Below, one piece after another: positions 1 through 8,407 of a stretch of DNA of 64,000 nucleotides (position 1 is its first letter; every line of letters starts with the position of its first letter). The stretch is from Leeuwenhoekiella marinoflava DSM 3653 (GTDB taxonomy: Bacteria > Bacteroidota > Bacteroidia > Flavobacteriales > Flavobacteriaceae). The translations under genes and the position numbers were made by a program. The stretch is from assembly GCF_900129005.1 (NCBI RefSeq), contig NZ_FQUN01000022.1:1-64000 (forward strand). Direction: 5' to 3'. Under the pieces are notes generated by a model. That model saw only the letters and a list, made by a program, of their open reading frames with translations, searched no databases and had not been told where the DNA came from.

Positions 1-163
1 CCTCATAATCTGTAAGCTGGTAGCGCTTGAAAAAAGCAATGTATTTGCTAATGGTGTTGCGTGATAGGCCTAACCTTGAACTTATCTGCCGCTTGCTTAC
101 GCCCTCGCTGTAGAGCTTGAATATCTGTTTTACTTTTCGCATATCTATTTGTTTATTGGCCAT
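1..163 (-). CDS. istA: IS21-family transposase IstA, N-terminal fragment (cut by window edge)
   Basis: The complement of 161-163 is an ATG that opens a frame running off the left edge (54 codons visible). It begins MANKQIDMRKVKQIF and continues with a helix-turn-helix, SKRQISSRLGLSRNTISKY, which is the typical DNA-binding start of IstA transposases. In this family IstA carries out DNA strand transfer and works with the IstB ATPase, encoded downstream of istA and so beyond this window. Whether the full transposase is intact cannot be judged from this end. Confidence 0.8.
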   Translation of the reverse strand, partial: MANKQIDMRKVKQIFKLYSEGVSKRQISSRLGLSRNTISKYIAFFKRYQLTDYE

Positions 164-218
164 CGTCTTTTTAGCAAAAAAAGACATTTGACTTTTTACA
201 AATAGAATCGACTTTCTA

Positions 219-314
219 GTGGTTCACTTTGGCCCGGCGAAGACGGCTCACATTGACCCGATTTAGGTGGTTCACTTTAGCCCGGCGAAGGTGGTATACT
301 ATGCCCGATTTTTG
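219..314. repeat. four 24-bp tandem repeats at the IS end
   Basis: Four consecutive 24-bp units occupy 219-242, 243-266, 267-290 and 291-314. Units 1 and 3 are nearly identical (both start gtggttcacttt and end cccggcgaag). Units 2 and 4 are more diverged but keep the tcac/tatac and cccg cores. Such subterminal repeats are expected transposase binding sites of an IS21-type element. Confidence 0.8.
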
Positions 315-316
315 CA

Positions 317-612
317 ACATAGAAGATAACATCTACAATAAGTTTTGCCTGGACGAGCTTTCAAAAATGGCAAATATCAACAAATATGGATTCGTCAAAA
401 AATTCAAGACTTCAACGGGAATGACACCGATGAACTATATTTTGATGAAGAAAATTTTTTCCTGTAAAACGTTTATCGAGCCCAATTCAGAACTCACCGA
501 ATTAGCTTATCTATATAATTTTTCAGATTTAGCCCATTTCTCCAAAACCTTTAAACGCTATATCGGTATTTCACCAAAAAAATTTCAAGCTAATCTTATC
601 GAAATTTTGTAA
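317..612 (+). pseudogene. AraC-family regulator, C-terminal DNA-binding domain only (IS-truncated)
   Basis: The reading frame encodes about 98 residues that match the two-HTH AraC/XylS DNA-binding domain: LDELSKMANINKYGFVKKF for the first HTH, TGMTPMNYI between them, and LAYLYNFSDLAHFSKTFKRY followed by GISPKKF for the second. The N-terminal sensor domain is missing because the IS21-type element ends immediately upstream. The frame stays open into the IS terminal repeats back to 229 and has an ATG at 301, so a short DNA-binding fragment could still be made. The next gene, an S41 peptidase, starts 64 bp downstream on the same strand. Confidence 0.75.
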
Positions 613-676
613 TTGCCAATATTATACAAGTGCCTCTTTTCGTATAAACCTACATTTGGAAAAATTTTAAATCCGA

Positions 677-2197
677 ATGAAAAAAACAGCTTATTTCTCG
701 CTTCTTTTTGTTGCGATATCCAATATTATATTTGCCCAATCTATAGACGATACTTTTTCACAAAAGAAAATGCGGAAAGATTTGGAAGTATTCAAAAACA
801 TACGCCTTAAAGCCAATTCCGGGCTTTATAAATACCGAAGTGAAGCGCAAATAGACAGTATTTATCTTTGGGCTGAAAAAGAAATCGACAAATCGTCAAC
901 TTATCTTGATTTTTACAACATCATTTGTCAATTAACCGATTTTGAGGGGAGTTTGCACAATGATACGGGCTTGCCCGAGAGGTATGTGAAAAACCTAAAA
1001 AGAGAGAGCTATGGCTATTTTCCATATCCCATCAAGTGGATTGACGGCAAATGGATTATCAATTATGAAAACAATGAAATTCCGCTTGGTTCTGAAATTA
1101 TCGAAATAAATGGAGTTCCTATTTCAGAAGTTGTTTTAAACCTTTACAAATACTACACCACTGACGGACAAAATATAACGGGGAAAAGAATAGGTATTAG
1201 AACCCATTTTTCAAGATATTATAGATTCAATTATGGGCAAGAGGAGAAATTTCAGGTAAGTTTCAAAAAGCATACTTCTAATCTAGAAGAAAAAAAGACC
1301 ATCAAAAGTGTTGGTTATTCGGAATATTACAAACGTTTTAACAACAGGTACTCTAAAGCCTTTGACCAAATATACTATGTCGACTTAAAGGCTGACGAAA
1401 AATACAAATACGAAAAAATAGATTCATTAACAGGTGTTTTAACGGTTTATACTTTTAGTATGGGAAATGAAACTACCGAAGAACACCAAACCTATCTTGC
1501 TTTTCTCGATAGTATTTTTTCTAAAATTAAAACTGAAAATATTAAACACTTGATTGTGGATATCCGTCAAAATGGTGGCGGAACAGATCCAAATGATTTG
1601 GTTACTTATTCGTACTTGACGCAAAGAAATTTCCAAGAAAACAAACAGGCTTGGATTAGTTTTAAAAAAGTCCCTTACCTTAAATACACCTATACGAAAA
1701 TCCCAAGATTTTTAAGACCGTTGGGTGTCGGAAAATACAATAAAATGTTTCAGGAAGACTTTTATTTAGCAAAAGGTAATCGTTTTTACCAAGGACCGTT
1801 GAGCGATGACCATAAAATAAGAGAACCCAACAAAAATGCTTTTACGGGAAACAGCTATCTTTTGATAAGTCCGGCAGTTGCCTCGGCAGGAAGTTTGTTT
1901 GCTGCAATGGTATCAGGAAATGAAAACACAAGAGTGATCGGAGAAGAGACAATGGGCGGCTACTACGGACATAACGGACATACGCCATTGGGCTATATCT
2001 TACCTAAATCTAAAATCGAGACATTCTTTTCAGTAGTCAATCTGGAGCAAGATGTTCCTAAAAAAGGGAATCAAATTTATAATAGGGGAATTATTCCAGA
2101 TTATGAAGTTTCACAGAATTATGAAGATTATATAAACCAAAAAGACACTCAAATGGACTTTGTACTTGACTTGATAAAAAGCAAGGCTACGGAATAA
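677..2197 (+). CDS. S41-family peptidase, secreted
   Basis: The 506-residue protein starts with a signal peptide (MKKTAYFSLLFVAISNIIFAQ), so it should act in the periplasm or outside. The C-terminal half is a tail-specific (S41) protease core: HLIVDIRQNGGG opens the domain, and SPAVASAGSLFAAM near residue 400 carries the expected catalytic Ser, followed by GEETMGGYYGHNG and GIIPDYEV. I see no clear PDZ domain; the region before the core is family-specific. The start ATG at 677 is the only one that yields a signal peptide. It lies downstream of an IS-truncated AraC fragment, so it may have lost its local regulator. The physiological substrate is unknown. Confidence 0.82.
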   Translation: MKKTAYFSLLFVAISNIIFAQSIDDTFSQKKMRKDLEVFKNIRLKANSGLYKYRSEAQIDSIYLWAEKEIDKSSTYLDFYNIICQLTDFEGSLHNDTGLPERYVKNLKRESYGYFPYPIKWIDGKWIINYENNEIPLGSEIIEINGVPISEVVLNLYKYYTTDGQNITGKRIGIRTHFSRYYRFNYGQEEKFQVSFKKHTSNLEEKKTIKSVGYSEYYKRFNNRYSKAFDQIYYVDLKADEKYKYEKIDSLTGVLTVYTFSMGNETTEEHQTYLAFLDSIFSKIKTENIKHLIVDIRQNGGGTDPNDLVTYSYLTQRNFQENKQAWISFKKVPYLKYTYTKIPRFLRPLGVGKYNKMFQEDFYLAKGNRFYQGPLSDDHKIREPNKNAFTGNSYLLISPAVASAGSLFAAMVSGNENTRVIGEETMGGYYGHNGHTPLGYILPKSKIETFFSVVNLEQDVPKKGNQIYNRGIIPDYEVSQNYEDYINQKDTQMDFVLDLIKSKATE

Positions 2198-2205
2198 AAA
2201 ACGTT

Positions 2206-2228
2206 GCTTAAATAATTAAGCGTCTTTC
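2206..2228 (+). terminator. weak hairpin after the S41 peptidase gene
   Basis: A 6-bp stem (gcttaa / ttaagc) with a 4-nt loop lies 9 bp past the stop codon and is followed by a T-rich stretch (gtctttct). It is short and AT-rich, so it is only a possible terminator. Confidence 0.35.
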
Positions 2229-2316
2229 TGTACGCGGCTTTTTACTCATCGGTTGTTCTCGAAGTTTTTTTTCTATATTCAGGTATGGATTACTTTAAAT
2301 CAAACAATGCGTAATT

Positions 2317-3609
2317 ATGATCAAACATTCAATCCTGTTTTTATTATTATTCGCGTGGATGACACCAGCCACATACGCTCAAGAAACAGTCCTCTTGAAA
2401 GGAAAGGTTGTACGTAGTGAAACCTTGAAACCCTTGGGTTTAGCAACACTTGTATATCCCAATAAATCTCTTGGTTTTGAGGCGGATGATACGGGTGAAT
2501 TTAGTTTTTATCTAACCGCTTCCCCAAGTGATAGTTTGGAAATAAGACATTTGGGCTATGAAGTATTAAAAATCTCAATAGCAGATTTTTTGACAGGTGA
2601 CAGGGTTATTAAACTGAAAGATGATGAAGTTGCCCTCGCTGAAGTCGTTATTGTTAGTCGTAAAGATCAAATAGATGCAACTAAGCTTATGAAAAGGGTA
2701 TACAAGCTGTATGCGCAAAATAAACCAAAAGAGCCACATATCGCAAAGTCTTATTTTAGAGAAACTGGAATTCTTGAAGGGGAATATGTTTTTTTTAATG
2801 AAAGCAGAGGCTATTCTATTTTTATGGGTCAACGTAAAGACGCAGCTCTATTTTCAAATTATAAGTTTTTTCCTGAACAATCACGTATTTCTAATGTTGC
2901 TTCAGGGTTTAAGGTACTGCTTGAAAATGCTATTCAGGAAAGGAATGGCTTAGATTTGAGTTATGTTGGGTTTTCAAATAATGAAAACAATTATCGAAGA
3001 TTTCAGGAATATGGGCCATTATCTAAGAGGTATCATTCCAGATTTGATTATCAGTTAGATTCCACATATATTAATAATGGCGTTAAATATTACAAAGTAG
3101 GTTTTAATGATAATCAACTAAAAGGCGCTGTGGTGGTTAATGGTGTTAGCTTGCAGCTCTTAGAAGCAACCTATGAAACCGATGAACTCATATCAAACCC
3201 CTTTACGAAAAGTACGCCTGGTCAAATCAGTCTGGCATTTAGATATATTAATGAGGTACCCTATCTTTCTGAAATGACATCTAAAAGCACGCATAACGGA
3301 CTTGAAATTACCAATTACCTTAAAACAGTAGCTCAAAAGTTTAGGGGTTTTGATTTATCTGAAAATCAATACTGGGGCTTTAATATGATCTCAGAACATT
3401 TCTATATCTCTTATTCACCTGAAGAATGGTTGAGCATCCCTTATTATAGCAATCCTGAATTCAAAGCTGTAGAATCTGATCTGAAAATAGGAGGTAAGGA
3501 TTTAGAAGAACAATTTACAGACCATTCAGGAGCTTGGATGAATACCCCAACTTTTGAGATCGGTGCTGCCAAGAATAAAATAAAAGAACTTGAAGTATAT
3601 TTTAATTGA
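2317..3609 (+). CDS. secreted carboxypeptidase-regulatory-like domain protein
   Basis: The 430-residue protein has a signal peptide ending in TYAQ, then a CarboxypepD_reg-like beta-sandwich at about residues 25-110 (VLLKGKVVRSETLKPLGLA, DDTGEFSFYL, LEIRHLGYEVLKI). The rest (about residues 120-430) is the uncharacterised C-terminal region common in Bacteroidota proteins of this type. Such proteins are exported and usually have no assigned enzyme activity; the regulatory-like domain resembles that at the N-terminus of SusC porins, but no plug or barrel follows here. A truncated fragment possibly of similar type is seen at 61035-61565. No operon partner is evident. Confidence 0.7.
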   Translation: MIKHSILFLLLFAWMTPATYAQETVLLKGKVVRSETLKPLGLATLVYPNKSLGFEADDTGEFSFYLTASPSDSLEIRHLGYEVLKISIADFLTGDRVIKLKDDEVALAEVVIVSRKDQIDATKLMKRVYKLYAQNKPKEPHIAKSYFRETGILEGEYVFFNESRGYSIFMGQRKDAALFSNYKFFPEQSRISNVASGFKVLLENAIQERNGLDLSYVGFSNNENNYRRFQEYGPLSKRYHSRFDYQLDSTYINNGVKYYKVGFNDNQLKGAVVVNGVSLQLLEATYETDELISNPFTKSTPGQISLAFRYINEVPYLSEMTSKSTHNGLEITNYLKTVAQKFRGFDLSENQYWGFNMISEHFYISYSPEEWLSIPYYSNPEFKAVESDLKIGGKDLEEQFTDHSGAWMNTPTFEIGAAKNKIKELEVYFN

Positions 3610-3659
3610 TTTTAAACGCCCCCTATCTAATTCTGAAGTTGGACGTTCATTAACGTCCC

Positions 3660-4020
3660 GTAAACTATTTCTACCTATTTCTATTCTCAGCATATAATAT
3701 ATTGACAGCTCAGGTTACTATAGATTCGATAAAGGATGTCATTGATGATTCTTTTGGATCCTTATTTATGGTATAGCAGCAGAAGCTTTGAAGAATAAAA
3801 AAGATTTAAAATTCTATCTGGCCCATCAAGATGGAGTTGATATTAACAATTTAAAAGTTTCAGTTCTTGAGCACATTTTTAGGCAGCATAGCATAGACTG
3901 TAAAAGCTTCGTTTAAACAAAAGAAAATTATGGTACTGTAATCTTGTCGGTATTGGTTGATATTCTTAGAGAGCAAGAGCAAAATATTCAATTAAGAATC
4001 AGACATAAACCCAAAAAATA
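3660..4020 (+). pseudogene. decayed secreted-protein gene, two frame breaks
   Basis: Between the genes ending at 3609 and starting at 4068 three consecutive stretches look coding but are broken. The first, in frame up to a TAG at 3774-3776, looks like a signal peptide (FYLFLFSAYNILTAQ) followed by VTIDSIKDVIDDSFGSLFM. The second frame starts near 3773 with IAAEALKNKKDLKFYLAHQD and stops at a TAA near 3916. The third resumes as YGTVILSVLVDIL and stops at about 4020. Joined, they would give a secreted protein of about 115 residues. I do not recognise the family and see no start codon. This looks like a gene remnant. Confidence 0.55.
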
Positions 4021-4022
4021 AT

Positions 4023-4030
4023 TACATTTG
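4023..4030 (+). promoter_or_regulatory. candidate -7 box for the ankyrin/DUF2271/PepSY operon
   Basis: TACATTTG fits the Bacteroidota -7 consensus TAnnTTTG and lies 37 bp before the ATG at 4068. A clear -33 TTTG is not seen at the usual distance, so this rests on one element. Confidence 0.4.
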
Positions 4031-4067
4031 CTTCACTATTTATAATTAATCTAAAAAAGAATAAGTA

Positions 4068-5567
4068 ATGAAATTAGTGCGATATTTTTTTGGAACTCTT
4101 GCAGTGTTTTTTAGTTTGACACTAAATGCTCAAGATTCTAACAAATTACTTTCTGGAGATTTCTGGAGTAATAAGCCTTCTTTAGAAGATGTTAAGGGAG
4201 CAGTTTCAGAAGGCAATGATCCTTCAGAACTTAATAATAACAATTTTGATCCTGTTGTACTTGCCATACTCAATGATGCTCCGGTTGAAGTTGTAGGGTA
4301 TTTATTTGACCAGAAAGGCAATTCAGTAAACAAATTAACACACGATGGTCGTACTTATATTTTTTGGGCTGCGTATCGTGGTAATTATGCTCTGGTTAAA
4401 AAGTTTGCCGATGCAGGTGCGAAAATGGACTTGATAGATAATCATGGGTATTCTGTATTTAATTTTGCAGCAAACGCAGGCGTTGCTGATACTAAAATTT
4501 ATGATTATTTAATCACTAAAGGCTCTAATCCTAAGATCGAAAAAAATCATAGTGGGGCAAACGCACTTTTGCTAAACCTTCCTAGTCAAAAAGACTTTAA
4601 AATGGTTGATTATTTTGAGTCTAAAGGTTTGTCACTTAATGATACTGATGCTGAAGGAAATAATGCTTTTATCTATACAGCACGCTCAGGTAACATAGAG
4701 ATGATGAATACGCTTATCGAAAAGGGTATTGATCATAAGGTGAAGAACGATGAGGGAGGAAATGCTATTCTTTTCGCTGCTCAAGGAACACGTCGTGGTT
4801 CTAGTTCTTTATCCGTATTTAAGTATTTAGAAGATCTTGGTGTTGAGGTAAACGTTACTACAAAAAGCGGGACTAATCCGCTTCACATTCTTGCCGGTAG
4901 AAATAAGGATATGGACATCTTTAATTATTTCTTAGAAAAAGGAGTACAACCTTTAGCTGTAGATGGTGACGGGAATACCCCATTAATCTATGCAGCATCA
5001 AGAAATGATCTTGAGGTAGTAAAATTATTTGAAGAAAAATCAAAAGATATCAATCATACTAATAAAGAGGGTGTTTCTGCTTTAACTATGGCTGTTGCCG
5101 GGAATTCTCCAGAAGTTGTGAGCTATCTAATTGCTCAAGGCGCAGATGCAGGTATTGTTGATGAAAATGGAAACACTTTAATGTATTATTTAGTTAATGC
5201 GTATAATCCTCGCAGCGCAGCAGATTTTGATGTGAAAATGGAACTTCTTAAAAATGAAGGTGTAGATTTTGCAGCAACTCAGGAGAATCAGGAAAACATG
5301 CTTTTACTTGCTGTTAAAAAGAACAGCTTAGCATTGACTAAAAAGGCATTAGATCTGGATATCAATGTAAATCAAGCTGATTCAGATGGTAATACTCCAT
5401 TGCAATTAGCAGCCTTAAGAGCAGACGATACTAAGATTTTGGAACTCCTTGTGTCTAAAGGTGCAAATACTAATGTTACGACAGATTTTGGTGAGAGTAT
5501 TTATGATCTTGCCAGTGAAAATGAAATTTTAACGAGGAGTAAAGCGAGTTTAGAGTTTTTAAAATAA
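4068..5567 (+). CDS. secreted ankyrin-repeat protein
   Basis: The 499-residue protein has a signal peptide (MKLVRYFFGTLAVFFSLTLNAQ) and then ankyrin repeats over nearly its whole length, recognisable as recurring DxxGxTxLxxAAxxG-type units: DGRTYIFWAAYRGNYALVKK, DGDGNTPLIYAASRNDLEVV, KEGVSALTMAVAGNSPEVVS and DSDGNTPLQLAALRA among others. Ankyrin repeats bind proteins, so an extracytoplasmic scaffold is likely. The gene leads a three-gene operon: the DUF2271 gene follows after 23 bp and the PepSY-flavoreductase gene after 5 bp more. Its partner is most likely one of those two products, but this is inference from position. Confidence 0.85.
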   Translation: MKLVRYFFGTLAVFFSLTLNAQDSNKLLSGDFWSNKPSLEDVKGAVSEGNDPSELNNNNFDPVVLAILNDAPVEVVGYLFDQKGNSVNKLTHDGRTYIFWAAYRGNYALVKKFADAGAKMDLIDNHGYSVFNFAANAGVADTKIYDYLITKGSNPKIEKNHSGANALLLNLPSQKDFKMVDYFESKGLSLNDTDAEGNNAFIYTARSGNIEMMNTLIEKGIDHKVKNDEGGNAILFAAQGTRRGSSSLSVFKYLEDLGVEVNVTTKSGTNPLHILAGRNKDMDIFNYFLEKGVQPLAVDGDGNTPLIYAASRNDLEVVKLFEEKSKDINHTNKEGVSALTMAVAGNSPEVVSYLIAQGADAGIVDENGNTLMYYLVNAYNPRSAADFDVKMELLKNEGVDFAATQENQENMLLLAVKKNSLALTKKALDLDINVNQADSDGNTPLQLAALRADDTKILELLVSKGANTNVTTDFGESIYDLASENEILTRSKASLEFLK

Positions 5568-5590
5568 TAGTATACAATTCATTTAAAATT

Positions 5591-6076
5591 ATGAGATTAA
5601 AAACCATTTTATTAGGATTATTCTGCTTTACTCTTTTTTCTTTCGTAGAAAAAGATGTAACAGAGACCACTTTTAAGTGTTTGATTCAACTTACAAACTA
5701 CAGTGGAGAAGGAGCATACGTTGTTGTATCACTAATTAATCCGGAAGGTAAATATGAAAAGACGCTTTTAGTTCAAGGTGATGATGAAGAGTGGTATCCT
5801 GATCTTACTGGGTGGTGGGATCAGCAAAAAGTGAAAAACGAAAATATTGACGGTATTGCGGGAGCAACAGTAGGTGCTGGTGGTCGTGGTGTAGGGATAT
5901 TTAAAATCGCTCAGGATAAAGTGGGCAAGGGTTATAAGTTGAGATTTGAGACAGCCGTTGAAGATCAAAAGTATCATCAAGATGATCTTTTGATTTCATT
6001 AGACCAAGCGAACCTAAATGGTAAGTTTCCGGGTAACGGGTATATAAGATATGTGCGATTAATGGCTAGCAACTAG
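5591..6076 (+). CDS. DUF2271 protein with flavinylation-like motif, exported
   Basis: The 161-residue protein has an N-terminal signal sequence (about residues 1-18) and matches the DUF2271 family (TNYSGEGAYVVVSLINPEGK, EEWYPDLTGWWDQ, YIRYVRL). Residues 87-93 read DGIAGAT, which resembles the D-x-x-(S/T/A)-G-A-T motif in which ApbE attaches FMN covalently to the Thr of exported FMN-binding proteins. That would make T93 the flavin site. It lies between an exported ankyrin protein and a PepSY flavoreductase, so an exported flavoprotein receiving electrons from the latter is a coherent reading. No apbE gene lies in this window. Family assignment is fairly firm; the flavin is inferred. Confidence 0.78.
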   Translation: MRLKTILLGLFCFTLFSFVEKDVTETTFKCLIQLTNYSGEGAYVVVSLINPEGKYEKTLLVQGDDEEWYPDLTGWWDQQKVKNENIDGIAGATVGAGGRGVGIFKIAQDKVGKGYKLRFETAVEDQKYHQDDLLISLDQANLNGKFPGNGYIRYVRLMASN

Positions 6077-6081
6077 TTTTT

Positions 6082-8283
6082 ATGATATTATCATTGTGGA
6101 GATACAGTCATCTGGTGTTGGCTGTATCTTCTTTTTTATTCATACTTGTTGCATCGTTGACTGGTATTATACTTGCTTTTGAACCTATAAATCACGCAGT
6201 ATTAGATTATAGTGAGGGTCAAAAGAATATTCCGGTAACTCAATTAATAGAGGTACTTAAGTCAAATTATGACGAAGTTTTAAGTGTAGCAATTGATGAG
6301 TCTGGCTTTGTTAAAGCTTCTGTGTTGAGTATGGAAGGCGATAGTGGTGATTTCTATATCAACCCACTTACCGGAAAAAAGGTAGCGGAAATAGAAAAAC
6401 AAGCTGCTATTTTTCAGTTTGCAACCAGTTTACACCGAAGTCTATTTCTTAAAAGTACGGGGCGATTTTTTGTAGGGCTAGCTTCTTTCCTGCTATTTCT
6501 TATAAGTATAACCGGGCTCGTATTGATTATCAAACGTCAACAGGGTATTCGAGCCTTATTTAATCGTGTTATAAAGGACAACTTCTATTCGTACTACCAT
6601 ATTTATTTAGGCAGATTACTTCTTGTACCTATCCTTATAATAACCGTTACAGGTGTTTACCTTTCTTTGCAGCGTTTTGAAATCCTACCTAAGGTAATCC
6701 TAAGTCATGATGTAGATTATACTTCAATAAAAGATAGTCCGCAACGATCATTAGTTGAATTTCCGGCGTTGAGAAATGTAAAACTAGCCGACCTTAGGTA
6801 TATAGAATTTCCGTTTAGTCCAGATGCAGAAGACCCTTATAAAATCAGTTTAAAAAATAAAGAGATACTTGTTAATCAAGTTACGGGTGAAGTCATTAGT
6901 GAGTTATCGTATCCGTTTGTAAATATGATGTCTCATTACAGTACGGTTTTACATACCGGAAGAGGTAGTGTTATCTGGTCATTAGTACTTGCAGCGGCTT
7001 GTGTGAGTATAGTATTCTTCATTTACTCAGGCTTTAAGATGACCTTTATGCGTCGTCAGGGTAAGATCAAAAACAAATATAAAGCATCAGAATGCGAAAT
7101 TGTCGTTCTGGTAGGTTCTGAGACGGGAAGTACTTTGTCTTTTGGAAGTCTTTTTTACAAAGAGCTTCTCAAAAAAGATAAAAAAGTATTCTTAACTCAG
7201 ATGGATAAATATCAGAAGTTCTCCAAAATGGAGCAATTGGTTATTTTCACATCTACTTATGGAGCTGGAGAGCCCCCAGCTAATGCTTCAAAATTTATTA
7301 GTCAGCTTCAAAAAACGAGTTTAGATCAAAACTTTAAATATAGTGTTGTAGGCTTTGGGTCTTTGGCATACCCCAGTTATTGCAAATTTGCTTTTGATGT
7401 AGATGAAGCCTTAAGCTCATGTACTTCTGCACAAGAGCTTTTAAAGCTTTATACCATAAACAATAAATCTTGGGAAGCATTTGATCAATGGGTTGATCAA
7501 TGGGGAGAACGACTTGGTTTGGCACTTGATGTTCCTCGAGACAATTTAGTAACTAAGCCGCGTAAGAAGCCTAAGAAGTTTAAGGTAATGACTAATACTA
7601 AAGCAGAGGATAGTCCTGATGGTACTTTTTTAGTAGCATTAGAGCCGGAGAAGGCTGTGCAATTTAAGCCTGGTGATTTGTTGGCTATTTATCCAGAGAA
7701 AGATTCGCATGAGCGTTTGTACTCTATCGGAAAGAATTTAGAAGGCCAATTACTTTTAAGTATCAAGAAACATGAATTTGGACTTTGTTCTAATTATTTA
7801 AATAATTTAAATGTTGGGGAGTCTTTAAGTGCTGTTCGCGTTAGAAATCCTGAATTTCATTTAAAGAAATCTCAAAAGGCAATAATGATTGCAACAGGTA
7901 CAGGTATTGCTCCGTTTTTAGGAATGATGGCAGATAATCATTCTAAAAAAGATCTTGTTCTGTATTGGGGAGGAAAAAATGAAAGAAGTTATAGTCTTTA
8001 TAAATCACAAATTGAAACGGCATTAGATAGTGGTTATTTAAGTACATTTATTCCTGCTTACTCTAGAATATCTGATGATAAAATTTATGTACAAGATTTA
8101 ATAGCAAAAGATCATTATATCTTTTCAAATGCTTTAAAGCAGGGAACTGTTCTAATGATTTGTGGCTCTATCATAATGCAGAAAGAAGTTGTAGCGGCCC
8201 TTCAGGTAATTTGCGAAAACTATAACCTTAACAGCTTAAGTTTTTATCAAAAACGGGGTCAGGTTAAGATGGACTGCTATTAG
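6082..8283 (+). CDS. PepSY-domain membrane protein fused to flavodoxin/FAD/NAD(P)H reductase
   Basis: The 733-residue protein has an N-terminal PepSY-TM part (about residues 1-335) with four membrane helices (near 10-33, 130-150, 175-195 and 300-320) and His residues at the membrane (YSH, LHRS, YYHIY). A flavodoxin domain follows (about 345-480: VGSETGSTLSFGS, FTSTYGAGEPPANA), then a CysJ-like FAD/NAD(P) module (RLYSIGKN, GLCSNYL, ATGTGIAPFLGMM, ending QVKMDCY). Electrons would pass from NAD(P)H through FAD and FMN to the membrane part. It starts 5 bp after the DUF2271 gene, the likely acceptor. No sulfite reductase subunit is nearby. Ferric-siderophore reduction is another role known for PepSY proteins. 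Confidence 0.85.
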   Translation: MILSLWRYSHLVLAVSSFLFILVASLTGIILAFEPINHAVLDYSEGQKNIPVTQLIEVLKSNYDEVLSVAIDESGFVKASVLSMEGDSGDFYINPLTGKKVAEIEKQAAIFQFATSLHRSLFLKSTGRFFVGLASFLLFLISITGLVLIIKRQQGIRALFNRVIKDNFYSYYHIYLGRLLLVPILIITVTGVYLSLQRFEILPKVILSHDVDYTSIKDSPQRSLVEFPALRNVKLADLRYIEFPFSPDAEDPYKISLKNKEILVNQVTGEVISELSYPFVNMMSHYSTVLHTGRGSVIWSLVLAAACVSIVFFIYSGFKMTFMRRQGKIKNKYKASECEIVVLVGSETGSTLSFGSLFYKELLKKDKKVFLTQMDKYQKFSKMEQLVIFTSTYGAGEPPANASKFISQLQKTSLDQNFKYSVVGFGSLAYPSYCKFAFDVDEALSSCTSAQELLKLYTINNKSWEAFDQWVDQWGERLGLALDVPRDNLVTKPRKKPKKFKVMTNTKAEDSPDGTFLVALEPEKAVQFKPGDLLAIYPEKDSHERLYSIGKNLEGQLLLSIKKHEFGLCSNYLNNLNVGESLSAVRVRNPEFHLKKSQKAIMIATGTGIAPFLGMMADNHSKKDLVLYWGGKNERSYSLYKSQIETALDSGYLSTFIPAYSRISDDKIYVQDLIAKDHYIFSNALKQGTVLMICGSIIMQKEVVAALQVICENYNLNSLSFYQKRGQVKMDCY

Positions 8284-8358
8284 AGATGAGCAGTTTATGA
8301 TTATAAGTTATGCTTAAAAGTTTCTAATTTAATAGTATATTCTGTAGATTTTTAATAG

Positions 8359-8377
8359 ACCTCATTTTGAGGTTTTT
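8359..8377 (+). terminator. rho-independent terminator after the PepSY-flavoreductase operon
   Basis: A 6-bp stem (acctca / tgaggt) with a ttt loop is followed directly by a T run. It closes the operon 76 bp past its last stop codon. Confidence 0.55.
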
Positions 8378-8407
8378 AGTTAAATTTAGTCTTTATGAAA
8401 AGATAGA

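Larger units (their letters stand above)
1..316 (-). mobile_element. IS21-family insertion sequence, istA-proximal end (partial)
   Basis: The left edge of the window lies inside an insertion sequence that reads leftwards. It contains the 5' part of an IstA-type transposase gene and, outside it, four imperfect 24-bp tandem repeats, the kind of multiple terminal repeat that IS21-family elements carry as transposase binding sites. The outer end is placed at about 316, where the plus strand reads GCA after the last repeat; this gives the element a 5'-TG terminus on its own strand, as in IS21 relatives. The element interrupts an AraC-type gene. The target duplication cannot be seen because the other end lies outside the window. 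Confidence 0.75.

Noticed and set aside
613-810. Open frame of 65 codons before the S41 gene
   Set aside because: It overlaps the S41 signal peptide in another frame, starts with TTG and has no family pattern.
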